DNA of 64,000 nt from Neckera pumila (GCA_963969595.1 OZ018409.1:250501-314500); one strand, 5' to 3'; shown: positions 1 through 13,336, counted from the first letter of the stretch. Numbers and translations are program-made. The notes: generated by a model from the letters alone, not told the origin.

Positions 1-53
1 AAGCGAAGCACTCCAGCATAGCATTTATGTTCGAGCATTATCAAAGAGATTAC

Positions 54-2084
54 CTTTTGAATCACACCTGAGGCAATCGCTGGTGCTGACAGCATGCCAC
101 CACATTCCCACAAGATTGACAGATAGCCCCGATCATAACAGTAGTCCATCACTGCCCGTGGGGTCAGAAAATCGAATTCCACTACTTCCACACCTCTAGA
201 TCTCAGCATTGCTTGGAAGTCCTGATGAGCACCCCTTTGTGTTGCGACAATGGTCTGAGTGTTGGATACGTCCCATAGGTTAGCATCCATAGGAAGATTC
301 AAGCACCGTGACATTACAATACGAACGGGAAGATGGCCCCCTTCTTGCCTTGTCGTTAGACGTGGATCTGCTCATGCAGCAAGTTTTAAGTGAAAACCCG
401 AAATGTAGATTCATAGTCACAAATGATCAAGAATATAATGACGAAACACCAGAAACAGTCCGAAAGAAAACAGGAGCTGTTCTTACTATCCCGACGAACA
501 GTGTTGCCTCCCACAACAATAGCGTCACTTCGAGCACGGGTTTCGAAGACACGTTTCCGTGAATGCGTGCTGGAAACCCACGCAGAGTGGCCAGTGCTGG
601 CTGCAATCTTTCCTGCTCAATAACAATGCCACAATCTCTGTATGTTTAGAAAACTATGGAAGTTGGAACGGGCATAACCAACAATGGCCTTAAATTCACA
701 TCCGGTATGTGTGAATTCATGACTAAGGTGTCTTCGACATCATGCCCTTCAAAAGTCATTTAAAAGCTAGCTTTCAGAAGATATATTAACTCTTACCATC
801 AACTGTCATGGCGTACTTCAGTATTGAGTAAGGCAGGCGATTAGCAGCTCGGTAAAGGAGCGGTGCATTCACTAATTGACATGCTTTGAGAGCTTCCTGC
901 ACAACCAATTAACGACTGCTATTCAGGCACCTGTAACAAAGCTAGATCCCGTACAGGATCCTGCCTCGAGGGATATATTTGCAATGATACGTCAATGTCA
1001 GATGGTGGTGCACGGTTGTTCCTATTCCATTCTCATAACAAATAGCAACAGATAGCAACAGCCAAGCTTGGAGGAATCCCGAAACTCTGACCACACCTTG
1101 TAAAAAGTTCAAATAAGGGCTTGCCGCATATTGTACCTGAATATTGCTCCCAGATTCCAGTAGATTCTGTCCACCAACTTCCACAGTAGCGCCTCCCTGG
1201 CGAAGAGCACCGATGGCCTTCCCATGCAAATGCTGTAGTGGATGAGGTATTCCGACTACCACCCTTGACACCCCTGCCTGCCATCGACAACGGTGTTCAG
1301 TGAAAAACAACAGAAAGAAACGAAAAGTTTAAAGGCACAATCAGGTCAGCTATTAGCGTGTAAGAGAGAGGCAAATGAAAATGTTAAACCCTCTGCCACA
1401 CAACTAGAATAAGAGAGCATACCAGGAAAACAATGAAACAGAACATATGCTTTGACAATTCTCCAAAACATTCTTCAAATATTTAAAGCATTAATCTAAT
1501 ATGCTCGTGCAAATCCAAAGCTCCTTAAATACACCCTAACCCTCTCTACTGACACCCTCTGTAATTGCACATTCCCTATCTATCCCCAGAATTACTTGAG
1601 CTCGCATTTGATTGCACAGCTTCCACATGTCAAGCTGTGAGCATGCGGGAGGGTACTACAAGAAGCGTATTCGTCCCCCAAAGGCAGTGTCATTCGAGAG
1701 GGTTGAACTGAATGAGTGTAACTATTCAAAAATTTCAAGTATGATGCCTGCACTCGCCTGTCGAAGAGCGCGAACAGCACTATCGTCCCCATGGCAATCG
1801 CCAGGCTCCAAATTCAGATAAGCTGTTGCGTTCTTGGCCTCGTCTCCAGCTCGTTCTACCGCTTGAACTTCAGCACTCTTGGTGCCTTGAGCAGACAGAA
1901 AGCCCTCCCCCACTACTCTCGGTCCATGTGCGATCACGCAGCCAAAATTCGGATGCGGAGCACTCCATCCGGCCGACAAACCGGCAAGCTCCGCTGCTCG
2001 TAGCAGATGCGGAGAATCACTCGATGACGGGACCGCGGAGTTCGGAAGATGCGCTGATACCAACGAGAGAGCTTGCACATGCAT
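54..2084 (-). CDS. PYRR: Riboflavin biosynthesis protein PYRR (reductase with inactive deaminase domain), C-terminus cut off by window edge
   Basis: Minus-strand exons 1754-2084, 1137-1273, 797-896, 487-612 and 54-367 join in frame; the last ends at a GT donor (52-53), so the gene continues past the left edge. PYRR reduces the ribosylaminopyrimidine intermediate of plastid riboflavin (FMN/FAD) synthesis. The N-terminal exon encodes a deaminase-like domain (SAPHPNFGCVIAHG) in which the zinc ligands are lost: the HAE motif reads SAE and the PCxxxxxxxC site reads EPGDCHGDDSAV. This is the known plant PYRR pattern. The reductase domain shows KYAMTVDGKIAASTGHSAW, SDAIVVGGNTVRRDNPRLT, TIVATQRGA and YLSILWECGG. 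The plant C-terminal NADAR-like domain would lie outside the window. The start at 2084 is the first ATG after an in-frame stop. It leaves little room for a transit peptide, so a further 5' exon is possible. Intron 1 is about 480 bp. Confidence 0.93.
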
Positions 2085-3689
2085 GCTTGGTACCGAATAT
2101 ACACAACCTCAGACTCTAGATGCACGAATGCTATCATCCACACCACGCACTAAGCTAATGCATCCCTGAAGGAACCCCTAATCTGAGGCGGACAAAGACT
2201 TCCTACACACCATCCGGAGTCGAAATCACACATGAAATTTCCATTCAGAGGCGAAATTCAAGCTCACTCTCAGCGCAAATGACGCAAACTATGATTTCCC
2301 AAACGGACTACCAAAATTCTCTTGAATTTTGGACTCCCCGACAATGCTGGATGTTGAGCAAACGCAATCCAATCCAGCTCAAACTGCCCAAATGGACGAA
2401 TCTCTTCGACCTCTGAACCCTAAACCATGGATGGGACCATCATCAGAGTGAGCGGCAATTCCCTTAAACCCAAAAATTGAAGATTACGAAACTAACTCAT
2501 CAATATCCACATTCTCAACTCCGTCGATTTTCAAATTCAAAGAGAACACAGAACGGGAGTCCTTAGTTGTACAAGAGAATTCGAAACCAGATCAATGCAC
2601 GAAAAGGCGCAAGTTCGTGTCCGAATTACGGGGCCACGTTGAACGTTCTATGCCGGAGATTCAAGCACCCTGAGGCGGAGCTTTCCCGGCTGTCCAGCAA
2701 TGGAACAGGATAACGAGAAATGGATGAATGAAATGGGAGTGGATGGAATTAAACACTCATGCGTCAGCTCCCGGTGGATGATTTTACAATGTTTTTACCC
2801 GTCAAATTCGAAAAGCTTGAAATGAAATGCAAAACTTAAATCTGGATGGTTAAAAAAATTCGGAAATTTTAAAAATGGCTACACCTCACCCAACTAATTG
2901 GGCTGATAAGAAAACATGACTTAAAATCTTGTTCAACTACCCCTCATACGGAGTAATATTCTGGAAAATATTAAAATTTACAACACATTGAGGATGTTGG
3001 GAAGAGTATAAGCAGCTTGTGAATTTTAGATATTAGAAACTTTTTGATAGGTGATTTTATGAAGTTTATAGTTCTTTAACCTCTAAAAGACGAGATCCAT
3101 TACCAAATGTTCAAACAATATATTTGAGCTAAATTTAACCAATTAAATTATATTTGAGTGTTAATCCTATGTTTTTATTATGAGAAACTATAAAATTTCT
3201 ATCATTGTGAAAAATTTCAGTTTGCTTCTTGAAAAAATGTTTGATTGTTATAAATTTTTTTATAAAAAGCGAAAATAAATAAGTAAAAATAAAAAAACTA
3301 GTCCAATTAATTTGAGTTTTTTTCAAGCGGTAGTTAATGTGAAAATTTTCAATTACTTATTTTCATTTTTAAATCCAAAACACTCTTTGCAAAGACCTTT
3401 ATGTCAATTATTTTTGTTTAATTTAATTTATCTTTTTATATAATTATTATACAAATTATTTAACACTTTTTGCTAGTGAAAAAATATTTTTTCTATAGAT
3501 GTTGGTATTTTCATAATTTTAATGGTTAAACAAATTATTGTGACTTTTTTTAAAGAAATTGGTGAAAGCAAAATTTATATATCAATTATAATATACATAT
3601 ATATATGCCTATAATATGAGATTTTTACCATGAATGAAGGTTAGAATGGAACACAAAGTTTTTTAATTTAAACTTAAAAAATTACTTAC

Positions 3690-3713
3690 ATATATGTATA
3701 TATATATATATAT
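3690..3713. repeat. (TA)n microsatellite
   Basis: Nearly uninterrupted TA dinucleotides within AT-rich spacer. A shorter TA run lies at about 3590-3605. Confidence 0.8.
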
Positions 3714-3959
3714 GAAAAGCACATGATACTATATTATTTGGATTTTGACACATAGAGCTTGTACTTGCAATAATTCTTTGGATTTTTTTATTCTTTCAAA
3801 TTTTTAAAATGAAATATGAAGAAATCTTGTCAAGCTCCATTTTCTTAATTTAAATCAAACACCAAAAATGGTAATATTGAAAGTTACAATCAATATTGAC
3901 TAAAGTGCATTCACTTTTGGGATGCATGGGCAACAAATCAAAATCACAAAAGTTTGAAA

Positions 3960-4625
3960 TATATATTTTAGTTTTTTATTACTAAAATAATATTTTTTAT
4001 CTGTATAAAAGGCTTTGATTTGTCCATTTAGATGAGTGATGAGAAAATTATGGAGCTTCTTATTTTGCAAGCAATCAAAATTATCTTGAAAAAATTATAT
4101 ATTTGACTCAGTTTTTAGCTCAGTTTTCACACTCAAAAAAAGAAAATGGGCTTAACTTTGATGATTAGAATAATCACACCACTGTAATTAGTGTGTTTTA
4201 ATTCCATCATAGAGCTATGAATTAGAGATTTATTTATTCCATTTATCTCTTACATTCTTTTTATTTAATAACTTTCTAAAGAATGAAAACCATATTATTT
4301 TACCAAAAAGAAAAATTCATAGATTTTCAACTCAATTCTTCATGACATAAAAATGCAGAAATTTTAAATTAAGCAGATTCAAAGTAGCCTTAGAAACTAG
4401 TTTGCTAGGGTACCCAAAAACTATATTTTTTTTACTTTGAACACAAATATCTTGCAATCTATGGAATCAAAGTTTCTAAAATTTCTTCCATGCATTATCA
4501 AACATATCTATTGCAAGATCCTATAGTTATATGTATTATTTTTTTAAAGAATTTTGTGCTCCTTAAATTAAAAATGATAGTTTTGAACAATTTTGATGGA
4601 AAAAAGGCCTAGAATGCTTTTTGTA
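3960..4625 (+). repeat. Dispersed repeat A, copy 1 (diverged)
   Basis: Shares an ordered series of blocks with copies at 21697-22610 and 60540-61440. The blocks are a ggctttgatt..ccattt..gatgag block, a gagaaa-tTATGGA block, a cttgaaaaaat block, an attccatc-TAGA block, an atatcttgcaat block, and gatcctatagtta near the end. Divergence is substantial. A possible left end is TTAA at 3076-3079 followed by CCTCTAAAAGACG, but a 3080 start would make this copy much longer than the others, so only the shared body is annotated. Confidence 0.6.
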
Positions 4626-5772
4626 CATATAATATGTGTATTATATTTGTTTTTGAAGATGGATTTTCTAATCAAGTATTAAGTCAACGATTGTAGATTT
4701 CCACTAGGGGGGCATTTTTTTCCCTAAAGATCGACAGTTGTAGATTTTTGATGAGTAGAAGGGGGTAGGTGCAGGGTTGTTTGCATCTTCTTAAATTTTT
4801 CATATTCTCCACAAATTTCTATAACTAATTGGAAAATCCAAAAAAAATTCAAAGAATTTAGAATGCATAGAAATCTTGATAGGGGTATAAGAATCTACAA
4901 ATTTGGACTCATATAGAACTAATACAAAAATCTACAAATAATTAGATGGGTGAAAATCAAGATTTTATGTGTAATCTATGACATAATTGATTCTATCCAT
5001 TGTTATGAATTTGAATGTTTGAATCTAAATGAGATTCAAACATTCAAGAATGTCCTCAAGATATAAAATTATCGTTAAATTAAAAAATAAAGTAATTTGT
5101 AGTAGATTAATCATGCCTATGTAATTATCATATGTGAAGGTTAGTTTCTACAAACAAGTCTCAAAAATTGATTTTCATGTCAGAATTTAAAAAGGTCCAC
5201 GTCATTATAATCTAACCATACGATGACAAGTGGCACTCTTTGTCAAAAGTGCCTTAATAATTATACCACATCTGATCCTTACGCAAAGAATGTCAAATTT
5301 TCTGATATATTACAGATTTTTTTTAATAATTATTATATTTTTAAATAAATTGCATTGCAATACAATGAAACCAAAAAAGTTTCATCAACATCCAAGGTTT
5401 CATTGAGAAGTTATGGTAAGTCATTAGGATTTAGTAGGGACAAATGGATGAAAAAACAAAACGTGGCACTTCAGTTTGCTAAACGGATGAAATCGTGCAT
5501 TTTGCATTGAACAGAATACTGTACAAATTCTTTTGAGGTACGAGAGGTACAACAAAATAGCGGGTCGGGTGCGACCGGGTGCGCGTCACCCCACCCAACC
5601 CGGCCCGAGCAGCTGCCGCTTTTATTGCGCGATCGCGGTGTTTCCTCCGTCTCGCCCCAGCTGAGGTTTGCTTGCTTGGGTTCAAGTCTCGGTTGCTACG
5701 TCTCGGTTGCCATATGTGGCGGATGTTGGCCACTAGTGGAAACCCTATTGCTTTGATGCGTAGTCGGTCACG

Positions 5773-8766
5773 ATGGGGAAGAAACAGCATAGCAAAGATC
5801 GTATGTTCATAACAAGCACAGAATGGAAAACGGAGTGGGGAGGAGCGAAGTCGCGAGATTTGAAGACACCGTTCAAACGTCTGCCGTATTACTGCTGTGC
5901 GCTGACTTTCACGCCCTTCGAAGATCCTGTCTGCACCAAAGAGGGCCATGTTTTTGATATTTTGTAAGTCTCTGGTCTCCAACGCCATGGCTCGAAACTC
6001 TGGATATCGTAATTTTAGGTTTTCTTGAAGCTGTATGTATTACAGTTAGAACATACAAAATTCCGTATATCAAGTGGCTGGAATCACAAGTCTAAGGTTT
6101 AGGGTTTAGGTGTCAATCTCATGTCGAAAATGAATATTGGTGTTGACTATGAAAAGGTATTGTTTGAAATATTGCTGATCAGATTTCGTAATGCAGGAAC
6201 ATAGTGCCTTATGTTACAAAATTTAAGAAGAACCCTGTAACTGGCAAGCCAATGGCAGTCAAAGACCTCATCAAGATTCAGTTTCACAAGAATGCAGACG
6301 GCGAGTACCAATGCCCGGTGCTTCACAAAGTGTTCACAGAGTTTACTCACATCGTGGCCGTGAAGAAGACGGGTAACGTTTTTTCATATGAAGCCATCCG
6401 AGAATTGAATATCAAGCCGAAGAATTGGAAGGAGCTTCTTACGGACGAGCCTTTTACAAGGGACGACATCATCACCATTCAGGTCAGGACGGTTGCTTAC
6501 TCTTTAGATCATCTGCTGTACATCTTCTCAAACTTTGCTGCACCTTGCAACCTGGGAGGTGCAAATGAAACTGTTATTTTTGGCTTTATGTCTTAATAAT
6601 TGGACAGGAGTTATGTAGAGGACCTGCCGTGCAGAAGTATTGAGGTCGCTGAGATCAAACCCTAGGGAATGCGTTTTTGATTGGAATCAAAACGAGACAG
6701 ACTGAGTGGCCGTTCTGCCTTTACTATAAACTCTACTTGCTCTATTCCGTAGGATTGTGATTAGCGAGGGTCTTCAAAGAGAACCCTGAAGCCAGGATGG
6801 GATCTTCATCTGTGTGGTCTTCAAAGCATCAGGCCTGGAGGAAGAAACCAAATAGGATGTTGGGTTCGTCCCGCTAAGTCCTCTATAGTAGAAACTAGCC
6901 AAAGTATCAAACGTTAACGTTAACCTTAACACTTAACCTTTTTTTATGTGATTTTTTGGACCAGGACCCTAACAATCTGGATGCGAAGGTGCTATCTGAG
7001 TTTGACCACATTAAGAAAGAAGTAGACCTCGATTCTGAAGAGCTAAAAGCGCTAAGGGATGATCCTGCTTACACTATTAATATGACTGGTGATACGAAAC
7101 GCATACTGCAAGAGTTGGGCTCTGAGAAAGGTCGCGAAATTGCCTCCACTGGTGGTGGTGGTGACAAGACTCAGCGTGAGCATGCAGCAGCTGTTGCCGC
7201 CTTGAAAGCAGCGAAGAAGGTACTGTTTTGTTCCCTTGAGCACTTGTGCTCAGACGCTTGGAACCATGTGGAATGGTATTTCGACATGTACTCGATTACT
7301 TTATTATCAAAGAGTTTATAAATGACTACCTTTCTAATTTATCTTGGGTGCTTGTCATCGTCAGAGAGCGCAGGAGCATCCAGAAGAAGAGACGAAAGAA
7401 GCACCTAAACCAGCAGCATTAAGTGTCGTAGATATTGCATCAGCATCAATTAATGGGCGCTCCGCAGCAGCCGCTTTGGCGGGCTCTGCAGAGAAGACAG
7501 CCGCTCATGTGGCAGCTCATACAGCGGGTTCACTTGCTCCTGTCAATTCCAGATTGGTAATCTTTTTACTGCAGTTTATTCATTTTCTTTATCACTGGTT
7601 ATGTTTTCATATTTGTTGTTTATGTTTCAAGATGGTGAGCATCTTCATGACGTGCAGGGAAGAGGAATGGGGTGGATAGCAATCTTTCTCTGAGGGCACT
7701 CTACAAATACATTCTTTAATGCCAAGCAATCAGTACAGACGTCTCTTTAGGGGGTGCTTGTCTTTGGGGTCGCTTTCCTGTTTCTTAAGGCCTCCTTTGC
7801 TAAGGGAGTGAGTGAGGGAACATCATTTGGAAGTAGGGGGTTTAGTGAAAATAGCTGTGCTATCCAGCATTCTAAGAACACTTTTGACTGTAGGTAAAAA
7901 GCAAATATACTTCAGGTGCGGCATCCCGCTCCTTCACGTCGACTTCTTACGACCCTGTCACTCAAAATGAATTTGAGTATGTGCAAGCAGAGCGAAACCC
8001 GAAGAAAAAGGGATATGTTCGAATGCATACCTCCCATGGTGACTTAAACGTCGAGCTTCATTGTGATATCACGCCACGGACTTGCGAGAATTTCTTGACT
8101 CTATGTGAACGAGGCTATTATGACAACGTGCTTTTCCATCGGAGCATCAAGAATTTTATGATTCAAGGGGGTGATCCGACGGGTACAGGGAGAGGTGGAG
8201 AATCCATTTGGGGCAAGCCATTCAAAGATGAGCTTAACTCAAAGGTGACGCACAGTGAGAGGGGCGTATTAAGCATGGCTAATAGTGGTCCTCATTCCAA
8301 TGGTTCACAGTTTTTTTTCTTATATAAGTCAGCAACGCATCTTAATTACAAACATACTGTGTTTGGTCGAATTGTGGGAGGTTTGGAGGTGCTATCAGCT
8401 ATGGAGAAAGTTCCTGTTGATGACGATGACCGTCCCTTGGAGGAGATACGAATTTTGCGTATTTCAGTATTTGTGGATCCATACGCAGAGCTTGAAGAAG
8501 AAGAGAAGAAAGCTGCTGCTGAGGCTGCTGCAAAACCTGCAGACGCGGAGGAGGATGCTGAAAAACTAGGCAGCTGGTATAGTAATCCAAGTGCAGGCTT
8601 GGCGCCTCAGGCGTATGGTTCTGGTGTTGGCAAGTACATGAAAAGTATTGCGCCAGGAATTGTACGGAAAGAGATTGACGTAGAAGCTGAAGAGGATGTG
8701 CCGAGCAAACGGAAGAAAATGGAGAGTACGAATGGTGTACAGTTCAAAGATTTCTCAAGTTGGTAA
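5773..8766 (+). CDS. PPIL2: U-box peptidyl-prolyl isomerase, PPIL2/CYP65 (PUB49) type
   Basis: Exons 5773-5963, 6197-6482, 6965-7219, 7365-7556 and 7894-8766 give a 598-residue protein, close to the plant family length. It starts MGKKQHSKDR and ends GVQFKDFSSW, both family signatures. Residues ~35-110 form the first RING/U-box-like half (YYCCALTFTPFEDPVC) and the second half follows (YQCPVLHKVFTEFTHIVAV, NWKELLTDEPFTRDDI). A cyclophilin domain fills ~345-500, with FHRSIKNFMIQGGDPTGTG, SMANSGPHSNGSQFF and HTVFGRIVGGLE, so the peptidyl-prolyl isomerase core looks complete. A basic stretch (PSKRKKME) near the C-terminus could be a nuclear signal. Members are nuclear, spliceosome-associated cyclophilins with E3 ligase potential. 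Intron phases agree throughout and I see no disruption. Confidence 0.96.
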
Positions 8767-10597
8767 TAGTTTTTCCCCTGTCGGTCTAGATTATTTTGTA
8801 ACATAGTGGAGATCTTCAATCTGAGGTTTCAGACCTTTGGAAATATACTTAGTAGGCTTCTTTTTGACAATTTGCATGATAATTTTTAGTAGCGTTTAGA
8901 GTCATCTAGGTTGCCGAAGTAGACAACAACACCGCTGTGTCGATGAGGAAAATGTGCTTTTCAGAGAGGTTCAAGGTTGTGCCGAGTTGATTCGTGAGCT
9001 GATTAAACTATGGCGCACATGTGTTGTATCAAGTTCAGGAATTTGGTGATGCGGTCCATCCTTCGAGAATCATTTAGGGTATACTCAAACCTCTTTAACC
9101 TTTCTAGAACCTTTCTAAAAATATTCAAATTGGTTAAGATCCTACCTTCTTTCTGAGACATAGAGTTCTTTAAGCATACTGAAATCATAGCCTTCTGAGA
9201 ATTTAAGAATATAAATACTGAAATTTTTTCCATACGTGTATATTGTAGTGCAAAACACCGTGGTGCAAATTTTCTACTGTGTCATTTCAAAATTAGAAAT
9301 TAGCATTCCATGCTAATAGGTCCAAATTTCAAATTGCAATAAAATATTCAAACTTAATAATACATCAAGTTTCCAAATAGGAATAGAAACTAGACTTGAT
9401 AAACTTCATTTTACTAGGTAGTTTCAAATTTTAAAAATATAAACCATCTTTATGGCTTAAATTTAGATTAAACAAATGGAGCACAAATTGCCAAAATACA
9501 CTACTTTGTGGTTGGAATTGCCGTTTTCTTATATAGGAAAGTAAAAAAGTATTACAAGGAGAAAATATTCAACATCTTTCATTGGATTCAAGCAATTCCA
9601 CCCCCCCTTTTCAAATTGGATGAATAAATGATTTTTTTCATTGTAGAAACCTCTTTGAAATTATCCACTAGACACAAAATGTCCACTCAAGCATTTTAGG
9701 GTTAACAATAAATTATAGGACAATAAGTTAGAAGATTTTTTATAATGAATGGATCAACTATGCCTATTTGGTAGTGACAAATTTGTGAGAGTGATAGTTT
9801 TTGGTATTAATTCAATTTGACCTCTTCCTTGAATAGCATTTTGATCCTAAAATTACATTTTTTTACTATCACACCCAATGATGAAGGTTAACAAAATTAG
9901 TTTCTAAAATAGATGCTATTTTGATAAGAACTTGTTTCTTCTTTTAAAAGATTATATGACTAAACCAAAAAAAAAAAGCCTTCCAAGAATTTTTTTTTTA
10001 ATAATCACTTGTCAAATAACTTTTTTCCAACTTTGATTAATTATTCAACAAGAAATGATGACCTTCACCAATTAGCAATCACATATTCCGAGTACATCAT
10101 ATGGACATTGGACATTGGCTTACTCTTATAGCCTCCTCCTACTATTACCTTTGAAAATCCTCGAAAGTCTACAATTTACACTTCGCTTCATGAGCAATTG
10201 CCAATGCACAGAAATTCTTCAACATTTTCTCTTGCACTGTACGTCCATGATGTCATAGGTCTTGTGAGGTCGGTTTGACATGTAGTTACCGACTTGCAAC
10301 TTTACTTACAAACTCGTTTTGCTGTAATGACGTGTTTAAACTAAAGAAGGATGCAAGGATTGAGAGATGAGTGCGGTGAGAGATTATCTTTGAGCTGCTT
10401 CAGGTTGACATTATTATACGAACCAGGCGGAAAAAAACTAAAACCTCATAAGTCTCTCAGCACGAAAGTCTACGCGTTACTGTTGGAGCTGCCACAGTTC
10501 TTCCGAAGATAAGGATACAATATCCATATACAAACTCTACAGAAAAGTTGCGTGATAAAACCACATAGCGTAATCCAAGTACTATACTCGCAGACCA
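8767..10597. other. Intergenic spacer between PPIL2 (plus) and aldo-keto reductase (minus)
   Basis: The two genes converge here, so both 3' ends lie in this interval. The middle is AT-rich with poly-T tracts and holds a copy of repeat B (about 9099-9701). No coding frame is credible. Confidence 0.6.
9099..9701 (+). mobile_element. TTAA-flanked repeat B, copy 1
   Basis: The right end reads GCATTTTAGGG followed by TTAA (9702-9705), the same end as copy 3 at 25001. The body shares gtgtatatt..tggtgcaaatt, gtgtcattt, tttcaaattgcaataaaatattca and agcacaaattgccaaaatacac with copies at 20735, 24208 and (inverted) 32734-33427. The left end is less sure: TTAA at 9095-9098 followed by CCTTTCTAGAACC is the best candidate. 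There is no coding capacity. It fits a non-autonomous element of piggyBac-like type. Confidence 0.55.
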
Positions 10598-12590
10598 CTA
10601 GGCGAAAAAATCAATATGCCAAAAACACGCTGGATTGTTTGTGCGCATCTTCTTATCAAGAGACTTGATGGTCTTCATGTCTTCCTCTGTCAAAGTGAAG
10701 TCGTCAATGTCGAAGTTCTCCTTGAGCCTTGCAATTTTGTTGGACTTGGGGATCACCACAGTTTGCCGTTGAATTCCCCAACGAAGTGCAACTTGAGCAG
10801 CCGTCTTGCTGTACTTCTTTGCGATTTCCTGCAGAGCAGGATCCTCCAGCGTGGATTTGGATCCAAACCATTCCACATTGGCGGCTCCTCCACCCAAAGG
10901 TGTGTGTGCGGTGATTGCAACTCCGTGCTTTTGACAAAACTTGACGAGAGAATCGCGTTGAAAGTACGGGTGGGTTTCAATCTGGTTCACCGCCGGCTTG
11001 ATCTTCGAGTACGCAAGGCAATCCCGTGTCAAGAAGACATCATAGTTGCTGCAAAATGGTAGGACAAGTTATTGAAATGCGAGTAACTTACAACCAGGAC
11101 ACGTAGATCCTTCAAGCACGATATAAAAAGTACAATCAAAGGAACATTCTTGAATCCACCACGCCAAGTCCTTATCTATGTCAAGATGCAGCCTCTGGAG
11201 CAGGAGAAGAGAGCAAGAAATCTTGATTCAAAGGTCTGCACAAATATTGCAGATAGACTATTCTATCTATATTATCACACTAGAAGGGACCGTAACATTA
11301 AATAAGGTTCAAGAATGCTATGTTCTTTAAAATGACCACCTCTAAAATAACAATTGGAATATCACGCACACTTGCCACACTATCATTAACTGTAGCACTC
11401 TGGTCACACACTCACACTAGACATTTTGGGGTCCCTGGAAGCAGATTTAAAGAGGTCAGGGTGTAGAATGAAACCTAATGCCGATACTCTTGACAAGGCC
11501 AGCAGACACAAGATCCTCCATGCCATGCCAAACGGTCTCAAGAGAGATGGTCACATCAATATCGAGGACCCCATCATCAGCTATAGCACTGCTGGTAGTG
11601 CCCACTCCTGAAAATGCAAGCCCTTGATCAGAACATCAGACATATATCGATTGCTGTACTCTCCAACGAGTTCAGCGCATGTAAAAATACAAGAAATTGA
11701 CGCATAATATACAGGATGCCGAAGTTTGAAAGGGAGTCATATGGCTGACCTGTGTGGCGAGTTGCAATCGGAAAATGGACTAAGTAAAGGTCCAAGTACT
11801 CGAGCTGCAAGTTCTTCAAGCTATCTTCACATGCTTCCCTGACATGACCGTGATCGCTATTCCAGAGCTGTCACAGGCGAATGAAAGTTTGAAGTGATAC
11901 TTGAAAGTTCTAGAAAATGTGACATGTAATTTTCAAAGAGATCAGAGATAGCATTGTCAATGATACAACCACTGGGGAAGATTTCACGTAAGGAGACCCT
12001 AGTCTATTTGCGAAAAGATCGATGAGATCTGCCCAACGGAAAGAAGCAACACGGCCTACACAGCCTTCTCACAGACCTACTTGCTTCTGCCAGTAGGGTT
12101 ATTGATTAATGAGGATGCCATAAAATACAAACTAGCCCGACTTACCGATTACAACACAAAACCTCAAAAAGGTCGAGCACAGCCTACATGGCTGACGAGA
12201 ATCACCTACCTTAGTAGTGATGAACAACTCCTCACGCTTGACCAGTCCCTGTTTGAAGGCATCCGCAAGAGCAACTCCGACTTCCTTCTCATTGCCGTAG
12301 TCAGCTGCATAATCATGCCCACACAATTCAGATTGCAACCACCAGAGAGCTCTGCCAATCTCACGTAGGCTGCTTCACATGCGCAACTATGGTTTTTTCC
12401 CCCCTCAAGATTCAAATTCGTAATGAGATTCAACCAAGGAGAGAGAACCTGCACAATCAAAATGGCGGTAACCAAGCTTGATGGCGTCCAGAATGAGGTT
12501 GTGAATCACTCCAGGGTCAGCACGCCAGACCCCCATTCCTACAATAGGCATCGTCTGCCCACTGCTCAGCGTGATCGTCTTCTGCTCCAT
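10598..12590 (-). CDS. S6PDH: NADPH-dependent aldo-keto reductase, mannose-6-phosphate / sorbitol-6-phosphate reductase type
   Basis: Minus-strand exons 12449-12590, 12210-12304, 11750-11867, 11475-11607 and 10598-11048 give 312 residues with consistent phases, matching the ~310-residue family. Motifs in order: [31 protein letters not shown] (catalytic Asp and Tyr), REELFITTK (Lys), LDLYLVHFP (His), then [29 protein letters not shown], and the NADP-binding [17 protein letters not shown]. Family enzymes reduce hexose-6-phosphates to polyol phosphates (mannitol- or sorbitol-6-phosphate) in the cytosol. Exact substrate cannot be read from sequence. It carries the plant-specific [10 protein letters not shown] and [16 protein letters not shown] segments, which distinguish it from generic aldose reductases. 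The catalytic tetrad looks complete. Confidence 0.93.
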
Positions 12591-12842
12591 GGTTTACCCT
12601 TCTGTGTCGAGGAAACCCAACCAAGTCATTGTCAGAAAATATGCCAGAAAATCCATAACCTTCCTTAGCTATTGAAGCAACTGCACAGTTCCCGTCTGTT
12701 TACAGAAGCCAAGACACTGCACCGGAAAATTGCTATCCTCTTGGTTCTACAGCCAAGAATTTGCAACCATGTGTATCTATACTTGTATCGTATCGCATCC
12801 TCTTTCACATCCCTCAACCTTCCTCTCGATGTATCTTTACAA

Positions 12843-12874
12843 AAGAATGGAAGAATGGAAGAATGGAAGAATGG
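12843..12874. repeat. 8-bp minisatellite AAGAATGG x4
   Basis: Four perfect tandem copies lie about 250 bp upstream of the reductase start codon, in the promoter region. Confidence 0.9.
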
Positions 12875-13336
12875 CAATCATACATACCCAAGATTCAGGG
12901 CATCACGACCTGCCCAAAGAATGTCCACTACAGTACCTCAATTTCAGTCATGCAGAGAAGCATTCAGGAAACAAGTGCTGCTCTGGAGACACCAGCCCGT
13001 GGAACGTACACCTCACGTACATACATGTATTCTCTCCCTAGAACTCACGCTGCCACGCTGGTGTCTCCTGAGCAGCAGCCCCCGTAGTTCCGCCGGAATT
13101 CAGTGACCCAAATGCGAATGCCATGAAATCAGTCCACCAACAAGATGAATACAAATGAGGTTTCCGGTGTTCCGGCTTCTCCCATTGGCAATCTTATTTC
13201 GGTACCCATTCCAAGAATCCATTTCCAATCAATAGACGCTACCCATTCTCTCAACAGAGCTTCGTCCAGACGAAATTCCTATTTCCAGGGGTACAAACGC
13301 TTTCACTCCCATGCAGAACCAGCAACACCGACGGAA

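Larger units (their letters stand above)
2085..5772. other. Intergenic spacer between PYRR and PPIL2
   Basis: The first 600 bp have mixed composition and are probably the PYRR promoter and 5' leader. From about 2.8 to 5.4 kb the DNA is very AT-rich with poly-A/T runs and no credible coding frame. It contains an AT microsatellite and a diverged copy of dispersed repeat A. The last 250 bp (5530-5772) turn GC-rich and are probably the PPIL2 promoter and 5' UTR. Confidence 0.6.

Noticed and set aside
4676..4760. Two gTCGAC/gtcaac..TTGTAGATTT motifs resembling a CRISPR direct-repeat tail
   Set aside because: Only two loosely similar copies occur, with no array and no cas genes, in a plant nuclear context. 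Coincidence.
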